Assembly: GCA_006503535.1 (NCBI GenBank)
Contig: QYRS01000001.1
Span: 1,736,001 to 1,800,000, forward strand
Source: Arthrinium phaeospermum
Taxonomy: Eukaryota; Ascomycota; Sordariomycetes; Amphisphaeriales; Apiosporaceae
DNA: 64,000 nt
Direction of reading: 5' to 3'
The stretch's first letter is position 1, and each line of letters opens with the position of its first letter. Shown piece by piece: positions 22,519 to 34,085 of this stretch. Under the pieces are notes generated by a model. That model was not told the origin of the DNA, made no database searches, and was given only the letters and a program-made list of their open reading frames with translations. The translations under genes were made by a program, and so were the position numbers.

Positions 22519-24678
22519 GGCTGCTGCTGCTGCTGCTGCTGCTGCTAGCTCCTGCGGATGTGTGGTGACGATGCAGGGCGCTTCATTGGGAGAAACAATG
22601 AAGCGCTGCCAACGGGTTAGAGCGACGTGGTGACGATATTGATCTCTTCAATCGTATCGTATTTTCTAACAATAGGTGTTTGAAGCAGAAGAAAGTTAAG
22701 ATGGATCCCGAGGGGGTTGGCCCCCGACTGAGCTTATCTTTGCAGTAGACGCATGAGCAAGAGAAGAAGAGAGAACGGTCTCGCCTCAGCTACTGTACAG
22801 TGCAGCCAGCTAATAATGGGCCGTCTAAAAGGCAATCTGAAACTGGTCTGGTTATGGGTAAGAGACAGAAACGGTCGCCAGCCAAGATCAGGATATGGGT
22901 TACAGTATGACCTAGCGATGCCATGGCCAGTCCATCACTTTGCGGCCGCTGCGTAGGCGGCATACCAGTGGCTGTCTCACGGTGGCGCCAGTACTGGACT
23001 TCTGGGGCGTCGTCCCCGTTGGAGACGTTAGCCTCGAACTCAGCTTGCCCTCTCTCGCCAAGACGAGCTTTTTTCCCTGTCTTGCCTGGCGAAGGGGGGC
23101 CAGATCGACGGGATTGACGTTTGAGCGGCTGTGGGGAGGAACATATCGGGTCCGGGGTAACGGGTTCGCGGGATGTTTAGGATCGCAGACCCACACCCTG
23201 GGGAGATCAAAGACCAATCTCGATTGTGACGTAGGGGACAAGGAAGAGCTGCATGATGAAATGGATAGGTTCGACTCCTACTGTATCAGGGCTAGCGGTC
23301 TTCGTTTTGACTCTCTTCTGGGACTGGTAGCTCGCATCTTGGGGTGTTGGAGAAACGCAACGTTGGAGAGCGATCCGAATGGTCGAGGACATACTTCCCT
23401 GGCCGCTCGTTATTGACCGTTTGGAGACCTGTCTGCCCCAAAAATGCCAGGAAGGATCTATCCATTGGAGAACGCTCTTTGGAGATGCGCATTCGGGGTG
23501 CAAAGGATGTGTCACTAGCTGTACGCGCTGCTGTAGGACATTGGTCGGCTGGTCGCGATCATGCGGGGCTGGGGCTGATGGGTTTGGAAACAGAGTTCGT
23601 CCCAAGCGAGAAGTATGCTTCCGGTTATATACCACTACCCGTCCGTCCAAGCCCGTGGGTACGTGAAGGAGGGCGAGAATTAGAGTTCGGAGCGACCAAG
23701 ACCAAGCCGCTCTAGCTAGCGCCGGAGACAAAGCCGGTCAGCGAATCCCCCATCCCGTCTTCCCCGTGACTTGGCTATGCGTGGAGTTGCCGCTCCAACG
23801 TAACTAGCCGTAATGTCGCTCCTTGCCCGGCGTCTGACAGCTGAGCTGTAGCTGAAGCTTCACGGTTTCGCCTGCTTGGCATGCGTTGGGCTGAACGTCT
23901 TCAGAATAGCTCTCTCTCTACCAGTATGCCGTGAGCAGGTAATAGGGGTCTTTGAGTGCTGAGAGCACAAGTGCGGATACAAGACGCATCAAAAAGGGGG
24001 GCCTAGATCTGGTTTCCCATCTCTCCTTCGTCGCGGCGGACGACTTGGCAAAAACTCGGAACCTAGACTATTAATGAAATCTGTAATAACGGCCTTAGCC
24101 GCTATTGTCAGACCACTTTCCAACGTCAGCCTTGGTCCTAGCTGATGTCATGACTCTTGTTCCGCAACCCCATTGATGGGTGGCCGGGAGATTGCAGTCA
24201 ATCGCCACCTACGCTGGTCGCGATCAGCATCTTCTGAATCTCTCTTTTCCTAGAAAACACCCGTAGTTCCACTCAGCGAGAGAATCTCCGGGCGCGTGTT
24301 GTATTTCGGCCGCTCAGTTGCTACGTGCCCCCGCTGTGCAACATCCATGTTCATCATTCACAGCCAGGCTCTCTTGATTCTGTCGCACGTGTGCTAAATA
24401 TCCTCGCCGCATAATCAAGTCGACTGTTTTTTGAGAACGGACTTTCTGCGACAAACGAAGATCATCGAGGATACTGAAGTTCAATGGCTTGTCATAATAC
24501 GGATAGTACACACAATGCCCAGCTTCTAACCAAGACTTTAAGCCTCATTCTATTGAAAGCCTTCAATGACATCGTATTGACCCCGGGTCTGGCTTTCACC
24601 CCCCATTAGGCGAGGACGTATGCGTAGCAGTACGGCCGCTCGAGTGTAGGTAAGCGTCTTTCTTCTAGACCACCATCA
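22519..24678. other. Intergenic, 2.2 kb
   Basis: Holds the 5' flank of the membrane protein gene and the 3' flank of the next gene. The (GCT)9 microsatellite lies at its left edge. Open frames such as 23207-23731 (minus) are rich in rare residues, lack motifs and look like chance. Confidence 0.5.
22520..22546. repeat. (GCT)9 trinucleotide microsatellite
   Basis: Nine perfect GCT units directly next to the ATG (22516-22518) of the minus-strand membrane protein gene, so they would be transcribed as AGC units in its 5' leader. Confidence 0.9.
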
Positions 24679-25749
24679 TCAGCGACGCCTAAACGCCTTC
24701 AATACCGTCACGATATTGTTGAGATACTGTCTCTCGTCGGTGTTCCATTCATGTGCCGGACTCGTCCACTCGGCCACCGTCCGGTCGATTTCGTCCAGCG
24801 CGGCCTTGCTCCGATCGCGCAAATCGAGCACGATCGCTGGGTCTTGCGGCCGGCTCTGCCCGAAGATCTGGAGCTCGAAGCCGTAGCGCTTCCGCACGAG
24901 CTCGTGCAGGGCCTCGATGTCGGCGACGGAGACGGCGCGCGGGGCAGAGGGGGTAATCGTGTTACCGACAGTCGCTCTCGCACCCAGGGCCTGCTCGCCG
25001 TCGCCGTTTCCGCCACGATCGTCGAGCATTTCGAGCTCCGAAACGACTCTTTCGTAGTACTTGGATAGCAGCTCTTCCTTGAAGTTCTGAGCACTCGGGT
25101 ATGTGATCTCTAGGTTCATCTCCTCTCTGCCACCACTCTCTGTCTCGGCCAAGGCGCCGTTTCTCCCTCTGCTGATCCGACTGTGGACATGCCTGCCGCC
25201 CTTGCCGTCACCTCTAGGCACTGGTCGCATCTTCGTCGAATGTCCCCTGTGGCGAGACCTGACTGGCTTTCGCGCTCGTCTCCCCGGACCCAAGAGTCGC
25301 TCGCGCAAAGCACTCCACGCGCTCATGCACCATGTCTTCGACAGCCATATAATGCCGGGTAACAGCACCGCAGCCGTGGCCAGGCCGAAGACGAGGTTCT
25401 CAATTGACGCGCCCCCGGCCGTAGTGGCGCCCGCGCCCTCGATGACAAAAGCGTCGTCGGGAAACTGGCCAGGTGGGTTGCTGGAGGCTAACGTGCCGTT
25501 GATAGCATATACATTGGCCGGTAGCCAACCTAGCGACCACTCGGACGTGCTCTGGTTCATGAGCTCGACCCATAGCGTCTGATTGGTGGTGTAGATTTTG
25601 GACGGATTGGACTCCCACGACTCCATGTTCAACAACTCCAAAAGATGTACTCGGGGCTGTTTGAACAATATGCGGTCTTTTGACTTGTAGAATGTCAACC
25701 CTGCAATCCAGGTCTTGGGTAGATGCTCGCTAATGGTGTGAGGTTTCAT
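24679..25749 (-). CDS. Hypothetical single-span membrane protein (possibly incomplete 5' end)
   Basis: An open frame of 356 residues from the ATG at 25749; no known family recognised. The N-terminal region has N-glycosylation sequons (NQT, NQS, NGT) and ends in one strong membrane segment, NLVFGLATAAVLLPGIIWLS. A highly basic stretch follows (GPGRRARKPVRSRHRGHS) and then a helical, charged C-terminal region ending in TVLKAFRRR. This suggests a type I-like protein with a lumenal or extracellular domain and a cytosolic tail. No signal peptide precedes the lumenal part, and an acceptor-like CTGCCTAG lies upstream near 25840-25847, so a first exon may be missing from this model. Confidence 0.5.
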   Translation of the reverse strand: MKPHTISEHLPKTWIAGLTFYKSKDRILFKQPRVHLLELLNMESWESNPSKIYTTNQTLWVELMNQSTSEWSLGWLPANVYAINGTLASSNPPGQFPDDAFVIEGAGATTAGGASIENLVFGLATAAVLLPGIIWLSKTWCMSAWSALRERLLGPGRRARKPVRSRHRGHSTKMRPVPRGDGKGGRHVHSRISRGRNGALAETESGGREEMNLEITYPSAQNFKEELLSKYYERVVSELEMLDDRGGNGDGEQALGARATVGNTITPSAPRAVSVADIEALHELVRKRYGFELQIFGQSRPQDPAIVLDLRDRSKAALDEIDRTVAEWTSPAHEWNTDERQYLNNIVTVLKAFRRR

Positions 25750-26362
25750 TCTCGCTTTTCTTCTTCTCGTTCTCCACTCTGGCCTCACACGGAAGCCTTG
25801 CTTTGAGGCGCAAAGGCACTCGAGAGAGCCCAGAATGTAGGACTAGGCAGACCCCGACTTGCCACTGTGTTCACCTGTATCTAGTACCTATGCGGGCGGT
25901 GATTTGGTCCCATATGTACTATGGGTGTGACAGGGCGTCGAAGTTGCAGGAATCCATCGACTAAACCCTGTCAAAAATGCCGATACTTGACGGTACATTG
26001 CTCTTTCGGCCCAATGAGGGTGTCAGATGCCTTATTCAACCAGGCTGAGTTGATTATGGCTGATATTCTGCATTGTAGATGGAAGCAGGCTCGGCCAGCC
26101 GGTTATTTTGCTCTACACACCCCACCCCCTGACGCAGGCAAACGCCAGTATCAAGGACCATTCCACTCCAAACGTTTCCCGACATTCATGGAGATGCTGG
26201 ACCAATACACGTATAGATTTGGATTCTCAGAATAGATTCGTGTGTTCAGCTTGCTACGAAGTCTACTTCAATGGGGCTGTAGGTACTAAGAGACCAATAA
26301 ATACCCAGATCGGTTTCTAATTGATTGCTAAGGAAGAGTTGAGATTGCATTGTGGCTTCCGC
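25750..26362. other. Intergenic between the single-span protein and Hsp70-like genes
   Basis: About 0.6 kb. It may hide a short 5' exon of the gene to its left. No motif, repeat or RNA gene seen. Confidence 0.4.
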
Positions 26363-28886
26363 CTACCTAGAGAACCATTCTTCCAGAACTTTTCTGCCAC
26401 AGGTTAGAATCAGGTGCATATATTCAAAGTGGACGTTGATCTCTATCTGCATCTCGACGCGGTGGTATTCCCGATGCGAGTCACCGGGGATCTTCTCGAT
26501 GCGATAAAGACCTTCGTTCTTGAGATCCTGCAGCTGATTGGGCGTTATTTCCCGCTCGTTATCCAGTTTGCTCAAGTCAAATTCAAGGTAGTCCACGTGC
26601 TGCCCGTCTGGATGTTTGCAGCATGTCAGCACTTGTCATCTTGTCATCTTGCCGGACTTGGGGGGGGGGTGACCTGCCTTTTCCTTCTTCAAAATACGAC
26701 TCCATCTGGTGACTGGGCGCATCTCGCTTGTCGCGCACTACTACGAGGGTGCCCCTTCTATTCCCGGCCGATGACATCTTCCGCACGATCGTCTCGCGCC
26801 TCACGATTGGTTGGTTGTGCGTGATCAAGTCGCCCTTGGCAACGAGCCATCGGATGTTCCTGCACGCGCGACTGACTAGGTCAAAGCTATCTGTGTATCT
26901 CTGGGACTCGGCGTGATCGTAAGCGGTAAAATGTGTTGCCACTTTGATCCCAACATGCTCCGGGGCTTGAGTCACCTCTGGCGGCACTTGACAATCGACC
27001 CCGCCGCCTATGAGGACAGCGCCCTTCGCCACGGCCGACCAGCTAGTAGATCCTGTTAGTAGGATTAAAGGGGCTTATGAGCGGGTGAAGATCATACCTG
27101 TCTTGCCCGCACTTCATGGACATCCTACCGTATGATCGAGCGAGGTCGGCCACTTTCTTTTGCAGATAGGGGCTGCGAGAAAAACCGCCCGAGAGGAAGA
27201 TAGACTGGGATGGATAAGTAACATCGTCACAGCATGTACAGAGGCAATATCATCGACTTATGTACCTTTGGCTGGTGACCCCTTGCGCGAATCTGTGCAA
27301 CTTGGCGACGTATCAGATCAAGGGTTGCGTTCACGGAGCCGGCAAACAACTCCTCTATATCGGATCTGCCTACAATATGAGCCACCCGTCCTACAAATAC
27401 CACCATACAGTCAACGTCGGGGCGACTTACGAGTTCATGTGCAATTGACCATTCACCACGCCCTTTTCGCGATTGTCTCTCACCCCCACGCCCTCGGGCA
27501 GAGGCAGGGCATTGGGAACTTCGTCTCGTGCCTGATCGACTCCTGCGAAGGCATGCTTAATCGCCAAGAAGCGCTGCAGCATGAACTGCTCTCCCTTGCT
27601 CAAAGTCCCATGCGAGTAAGTCGAGTCTTGTCGCGGTTCGCCGCCATGGTGCATTAGAAGTGAGTGGTCCGCGTCCCCCAGTCGGTCGGGGAGAAAGTCC
27701 TCGAGAAAGGCCCTGTCGATCATCGAGGCGCCGCATGCTGCACCTGTGACGTTCGTCTCCATGGTGGCCCCGAACTTCGGGGTGACGGAGTCGACGCGAT
27801 ACGACACCAAGTCCTGGGAGCCGAATGGTCAGTACAAGGAGGCGGCCAAAGTAATGATTGAAGAGAAGGGAAGTGTAGGTACGTGATAGGGATAACGCAC
27901 CACAGTGCCTCCGCCGGCATCGACGACGATGAAATAATCCCCCTATCGGCATGTAGTCAGCTGCTGCTCGATGACGGCGCTGATACAGACTAGAGACTAC
28001 CTTGCGCAGGTTTCGCACGTTGTCGCCTTGGGTCTCCTTCATAGTATATTGCGCACATGCCTCTGGCTCCGTGGTAAGGTACGTGTGCCGTAGCTCCGCG
28101 CCATCCTGTAAGAAGACTTTGGAGAAGGCCGTACTGACGGCCTTGAAAGTGGTATTCTTGGCCCGGTCATCCCACTCCTAATACCGGACTGGATCAGTAT
28201 CGGGCCATATGACCTAGTGACCAAGTTTTGGGAATACAGACCGCCGGGTGGGTGATGACCAGATCGATTGGGAATTGTTCCCAGTGTCGTTGCCCTCTGC
28301 GACTATCAATGTCTGTCCTGATGCAATCGACGACCTCCTCAAGATACGCTGCCACGACGTCGCCTGGGGTTGCGACAAGGTGGGCCGAATCGACGATGGA
28401 TCCAACGGCCTTTGGATTGCCCCCTGCGGACGGAGTAGTTATGTGTAGCTCGCTGATGGCGTCGCTCAGCATGCGAAGCGCATCGGTTCGTATAGGAACG
28501 GGTAGGTTGAGCTTGGTGTATCGCAGTACTTTGGCGTCACTGTCGATGTTGTAGCCCCAGTTCGTGCCGTACCTGCAGGCCGAGTACGTATACTCCGAGG
28601 GCACCTTTTTGTCGACAGCGAAGGGCCAATTCTCTACTACGTTGATATCGCCGAGAGTGAGGGGGCGGTCCGTCGTCAAGGCCCAGGCGGCTCCTGTTGC
28701 ATGTCCTGTGTCAGAGGAGTAACGTCGCGGGAGAGAGAGGGCTAGCCAGAGAGTCACGTAATTACCGGTATAAGTCGTGCCGTAGTCAATCGCAATGATG
28801 AAGTGTAAGTCTGGCTCGTCGGATCGCGAGTTGCCTCCTCGCTCCGCATTGGACTCTGCCAGTAGCGTACTGACTCGAGTCGACAT
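26363..28886 (-). CDS. Divergent Hsp70 / HSPA12-like ATPase-domain protein
   Basis: Actin/Hsp70-fold ATPase of the large fungal Hsp70-like (HSPA12-related) group, whose clients are mostly unknown. Nine exons are inferred: 28886-28766, 28693-28242, 28177-28001, 27942-27901, 27813-27431, 27365-27266, 27204-27098, 27042-26678 and 26607-26363, total 663 residues. The phosphate-1 motif is FIIAIDYGTTYTG, continuing as AAWAL after splicing; the phosphate-2 motif is VVDAGGGTVDLVSY; the adenosine motif is FLSGGFSRSPYLQKKV. The tail keeps only a short beta-rich region (HREYHRVEMQIEINVHFEY) instead of the canonical Hsp70 substrate-binding domain and lid. Intron 8 fits only with a GC donor (GC at 26677) and AG at 26608; the neighbouring GT at 26673 breaks the frame after a few codons. 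Confidence 0.85.
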
Positions 28887-29355
28887 GGGTATTTACCGCT
28901 TGGCTGCTTCATGTGTTACCGAAGAGCGAGGATATATCCGAATCAAGCAAGCAATTGATATGAAGTTGGACTGCGATGTCGAGGATGTACAAGATAACCT
29001 TCGGGATTTCGTGACACTTAGACCTTTTGGACTTAAACTTGGTCCCCTCTCGGTACATGATAGAGAAATCAGAGGTAAGGCTGGGAGAGGGTGTGCGTGT
29101 AGCGAAGCCGTATTGGAGGCGGAGGCGGAGCTGAAAGCCTGCATCAGGCGGTGGAACGCCACCACCGCCCGAGACGCCCAACCTTGGAGTTTCTTGTCCT
29201 AAGCAATGCGTTCCACACTTGGATGAGCAGATGAGTCTCGGTAGAATGGCTTTTCGACTTTCAGGGCGGCTCAAGTTCTAAGTGATATCAACATCAGTTT
29301 TACCGCGTGCTTCTACACAACATTCCCTCGGCGATATCTACAGAGCATTCAACGG
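28887..29355. promoter_or_regulatory. Divergent intergenic region, Hsp70-like / coiled-coil gene
   Basis: 469 bp between two outward-facing start codons; it must contain both promoters. No TATA box or repeat is obvious. The plus-strand open frame reaching 29202 is antisense to the Hsp70-like first exon and is treated as chance. Confidence 0.5.
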
Positions 29356-31352
29356 ATGGGGTGCTTCGGCTGGCTATCAAGGCCAGAACAACGAAAGTCA
29401 CATCCCGGTGGCTTGAACCGCCTGAAAACACAGCCCACTCCGCCACCACCAGAAACCCGCGATCCACCCACGAAAGGCCAAGTCCTACACGGTGATGCCT
29501 CGCAGAAGCGAAAACATCGACGTACCCAGAGAAAGCTTCAGTCCCGATCCACTACAGACACATTGCAGTCGGGTGCAGACCAGGATGCTCGAGATGAAGG
29601 AGCGGCTTCTACCCCTTCTGGGGACGTTGGGGGCTCACAATACAGGCATGTGACTCTGGATCAACCAGCCACCCGCGCACATGAGCTTGAGAGCCCGTTG
29701 TCGTCTGGTGCCTTGGGGACTATGCGCGATCAAAGCGGAACCAACGCAACTCATCCATTACCGACTACAGTCTTTGATTTGCCATCGCTGCAGTGCTATG
29801 ACGAAAGTCCACCGGTCCATGCCGATACGCACTCCACTGGGCTGAGGAGAGATGACCGGCAAGGCAGCTCGTGGGATCAGCAGGAACGGTTTCTTCTTGA
29901 GGCGAATTCCAGGGCTTGGATATCCTTACAAGAATTCTACCAGACCCACACCCACGACTTGCGACAAGGCCTTGCCCAGCTTGAGAGGAGAAATTTTGAG
30001 TTGGTCCAGCAAATGACCCAAGCGAACAGAAATGCAGAGGACTATAGCCAAGGCAGACGGAAACTGGAGGACGACAAGGACGCACTACGCAGCACGATTA
30101 CTTCTCTCGAGAATGACGTGAACACTTTACAAACGACCAGTGATGAATTGGCCGTGAGATTTCAAGAGCTGGTAGCCACACATGACCAAGAAAAGCGTCG
30201 ATGGCAGGCGAGGGAAAAATGGTGGCAGGTCGAATGGAAGGCCTTGATCTCGCAGCATGATCGAGACAAGAAGGAGCTCTCTGATAGGCACCAGTCCGAA
30301 ATCAACACGATCGAGTCCCAGCACGAGCAAGCGAAGAGGGACATGAGGGCGGACCACGAAGCCAAAACAAAGTCTCTGCGGTCCGAGAACGCCGCCAACA
30401 AGCTGCAGCTTGCCTCCTACAACAGCGGGAGCTCGTACGTCGCCATAGCGGACCCAGAGTTCCGCGCCCTGTTCCTGGATATCGTCCGGCGCGTCGGCAA
30501 CATCGCCACGCTCGTCCCGGCGCCCAAGGACCTTGAAAGCACGGCTCTGCGGCGAACAGACCCCGGGCGTTACCTCGCTCGTCACGCGGACCGGCTCAAC
30601 CGCGCCTGGCCAAAGTTCATGCGCAGCATGTGCTGGGACATACTGATGGATGGCTTCTTCACCCTGCCGCTTGGATTCGGAGCTCTAGGGATGAACGGTG
30701 AAGGCCATGAAAGGTTGGGACAATTGAGGCGGCTCATGGTCACCCAGAGCAATGCAGGTAAGTGTCTAATCTCGATGCATGATAATAACGCACTTTGCCG
30801 CGAGGGCTCGGAAATTGGCTCTGATTGATAATATCTGTATCAGATCCGTCTCTTGGGCCGGATGTCTTTACGAGCGACAAGAACATCAACATCTGGCGCG
30901 CAACGCTTTTCGAGGCCATACTGGGTGAAGCGACTAGATACCCCGACTCAGCATCGTCGGACCGGGACCGTGACTTTGGTGCTCTTTTCCACGCCAATGT
31001 CTCTCTGGTTTCTAGGACTTTGAAATCGAACATTGAAGACCTCAGTACGTCCTCGCTCGATCCCCGGATCCCTAGTCTCTTCCACTCGATCTCTCATGAC
31101 CTTGGTGTGCTGGCACTGAAGATGGGCGCCCAGCGGGCACATGTGTTCCCGGAAGGCATTTGCCATGGCACTTGGATCAAGTCGGATGAGAAGTTTGCGG
31201 ACGAACGTAGTAGTGGCTATGCAGGCACGATGACGCAAGTGGATGTCATGACTTCACCTTGTGTGCGAAGGATAGGGGATGGGAGGGGGGACAGCAGGGC
31301 GCACAGTATGATTGCCAAAGGTAGCATTGTGGGCTTGGTGGCTGAGAGCTGA
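29356..31352 (+). CDS. Coiled-coil protein with Met-Gly-Cys N-terminus, function unknown
   Basis: Two exons, 29356-30757 and 30844-31352, joined in frame to 636 residues. The start MGCFGWLSRPEQRKS has Gly2 and Cys3, the layout of a protein that can be N-myristoylated and palmitoylated, though Trp at position 6 is not ideal. Residues about 20-150 are low-complexity and polar. About 195-350 is a long heptad-like, Glu/Lys/Gln-rich coiled coil (for example RRKLEDDKDALRSTITSLE). The C-terminal 250 residues form a globular region with Trp-rich motifs (RLNRAWPKFMRSMCWDIL, INIWRATLFEAILGE). I believe this layout recurs in Pezizomycotina proteins of unknown role, but I cannot name a family. Membrane-tethered scaffold is inference. 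Confidence 0.75.
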
Positions 31353-31799
31353 ACTGTACTTATTCCATAGAACAGCGCGTGGCATGTTCTGGCCCAGTAG
31401 ACAGAGCCTGGTGAGTTGGGTAGGCTGTATTTGACAGCAATTATTCGACGCCACGAACAGTTCATACCTTCAGAGGTGGAACACCGCAAAAGGCATCCTG
31501 TACTGTGATAGGTCGGGCAAGGAACTGGTTTCCACACGGAATATTGCATCAAGTACTGTGACATTGGTACGTTGAAGTACATCAGGCTGGGCTGGCTTAC
31601 CCACGCAATTTGTGGTAAAGCGCGGTTCAAGGCGAGCTGGATGGAAGAGGGCCTCCCACCTAATCCTCGAGCTCGTAGAATAGAAATCTACACAACCAAT
31701 TTTGCGGGCACCAAAGCCTTGTATTTGAAATCCGGTCTTGATCTTACTTAATGTTTTGAAGCTCCTGGACCGGTCCCCGTCTCAGGTGAAGCAGCCAAA
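31353..31799. other. Intergenic, 447 bp
   Basis: Separates two co-directional plus-strand genes. Contains the 3' flank of the coiled-coil gene and the promoter of the membrane protein gene. Nothing else seen. Confidence 0.5.
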
Positions 31800-33786
31800 A
31801 TGGAGGGCACAACGCTTTCCGGGCTCCCGAAACAACCGTTGCCTGTATTGAACAATGCCACAGCAGCTGGCCCTTCGTTCATTACCATATGGATGGTGGG
31901 ATGTTTAGCTTTCTTCCTCGTGCTTTCCCAACCTTTGCTCAAGAAGGAGTTGGTTTCGCCCGGGTTCAGAAACATCTGGATCGCATCCCTCTTGTTGACT
32001 GTGTAGGTGTGCTCTCCACTATGTCAAGATAGACGACCAGCCTAACCTATATCCCTAAGCTCCTACTTCCTTAGCACAGCGGACCATTGGCTTCATTACA
32101 TGCGAAACTCGGTGTCCTTCAACTATGTCTTCGTCTACCCCTTTATCGACATCTTCAGCGTCTCTTCGAGTGTCCTACTCCTCTGGGGCACGTTCCAGAT
32201 CACTTGGGTGGAACTGGTAAACCGGATCGACCTGAAGAAGCAGGGGCGTTGGTGGCGTTTTGCCGCGCTGTGTGCCATTTCCATTGTGTCCTTGGTTTCC
32301 ATCTACTATCTGACCTTGTTCCTCGCCCTTGCGATAGTATGGGTCAGATTCGTGAGTCTCAATACCATCGCCGACATTGCAACAAAGCGCACCCACTTCG
32401 AGATCGCCAAGGCTTCCATGAACTTTGCCTTCTGCGGACTGGTCTTGGGCGCTTCGTCATTAACATTCTTAGCAAGGGCAAAGCGCACGGAGGGCAAATA
32501 TCCGATTGTAAGCGGCATGCACGTCTCAGTCCTGACACACAATGTCTACACATGTTCCGACCGAGCTAACCAAACAATAAATCGTCGAATAGAGTCGCAT
32601 ACTCACCGCTTGGCTTGCAACCCTCTTCCTTTTCCTACGATCCTTCATCGAGTTAATTCTCATCCTCATGGTCTATGATCCTCGAGTCACGCGTGCGGAC
32701 CTTAGGCTGACGCGGGACATATACTATGGTCTCCTCAGCGTTTTATATCTGCTCCTTATCTACTCAATGACGAAAGTGATGAGCAGACCATACGATCCGA
32801 GTGGTCCTCGGGCTCGGTTGATAGAGGGGCTTCTCCGGCGACACATCCTTGCACAGCTGGCTTCCGAGACGAGGAACGGCCTTGACCAGGCTCCACGATT
32901 CGATTTGGTTCTCCAGCAGGTTGGAAAGGACCTAGCCAAACTGGTCGAGAAGTTTAGGCTCCCACGACACCTACCAACATCGGATGAAGAGAAGGAGAGA
33001 TACGCCAACGACTACATCGGCGAACTAGGGCGCCAATTCGGAATGCTCGACCCAAAAGATATTGCCCGGGAAGTGGAAGCTGTGAACAGTCGCAATCAAT
33101 CTCGGACAGCATCCCGAACGACCAACCGGTCCGGACCGAGGTCAACCGATCGGCTGAGACGAAGCAAGAGGCCATCTACATCAACCATGGGATCCACCAA
33201 ATCTGGGGATTCACGACCACCGCTCACAAGACTTCCCGTCGGCTTACAGCCACCAGCACGCCGCGTTGTCTCAGTCCCAACCATGTCCAGGGATCCAAGC
33301 CTATCAATTTCGCTGCGCAGCGGCCTCAACAGTGAAAGCAACATCCGCAACGCCATCAATGGCGGCCGCCGGTACTTCTCAGAGGGTTCTAACCGCCCGC
33401 GGCCTCAAAGCTATCAAGACGGTGACGGCAGCAGTAATATATTCCCTAATAGCCCGCCTGCCTTCCCCACGATTCCCGAGGGCCAGGCGATCAACAACCC
33501 GGCGGCATCACGCAGCAGGCCGCCGGACCGACCACAACCCGCGCCGGGACGGTCGGACTGGTATGTACCGGGGAGACACGCCATATCCGACACGTCGTCG
33601 CTCCCGAGCCACATCGAGAGTCCCGTCAGCAGCGCGGCGACAGGGTTCTATCAAGCTGGCAACAACGACGGCGAAAGGGCAGGGGGCAGGGGAGGCGCCC
33701 CGAGATACTTTGCGGGCCAGAGGCCGTGGGAGACGGATTCACAAACGGGGGAGCACGAACAGACAAGAAGAGGCCCGAGGGCCTGA
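31800..33786 (+). CDS. Multi-spanning membrane protein with long disordered Ser/Arg/Pro-rich tail
   Basis: Three exons, 31800-32002, 32075-32507 and 32593-33786, total 609 residues. An N-glycosylation site (NNAT) lies near residue 19 before the first span (SFITIWMVGCLAFFLVLSQP). Further spans include NYVFVYPFIDIFSVSSSVLLLW, FAALCAISIVSLVSIYYLTLF, NFAFCGLVLGASSLTFLA, TAWLATLFLFLRSFIELILILMVY and YYGLLSVLYLLLIYSM, about seven in total. The C-terminal half is hydrophilic and low-complexity, with SR-rich and Pro-rich stretches (RSGPRSTDRLRRSKRPS). This GPCR-like arrangement recalls fungal integral membrane proteins of unknown ligand. No family name assigned. Both introns keep frame and have ordinary lengths (72 and 85 bp). 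Confidence 0.8.
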
Positions 33787-34085
33787 TACGCCCTGCTGTT
33801 CCCCTGACTCAGCAGGGCCCTCGGGCATCGTTTGCCGAGAGACGAAGGCGAGAGAGAAGAATGTGAGACTTGCACGATGATACAGTTCACTCAATTGACA
33901 CGGCGCAACAATTCGACATCGTCTAGTCAGCAGGATCTGTAGGTTCCGGTCGTTACACGCACTTGCCTCCGAACGTACTTGATAGAACAGTTGTAAAGAA
34001 ACAAAAACTGCCATGATCCTTCCGCATCCACATTTGCCACACCAGAGTCGTCCACTGTCTTCCACTGACATAGGCCCGTCCTTCT

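Noticed and set aside
23207..23731. 174-residue minus-strand frame that could be a gene
   Set aside because: Low-information composition, no domain, and opposite-strand frames of similar length overlap it.
26660..26669. Ten-base G run as the cause of the Hsp70-like frame problem
   Set aside because: It lies inside the intron, so an indel there would not change the reading frame.
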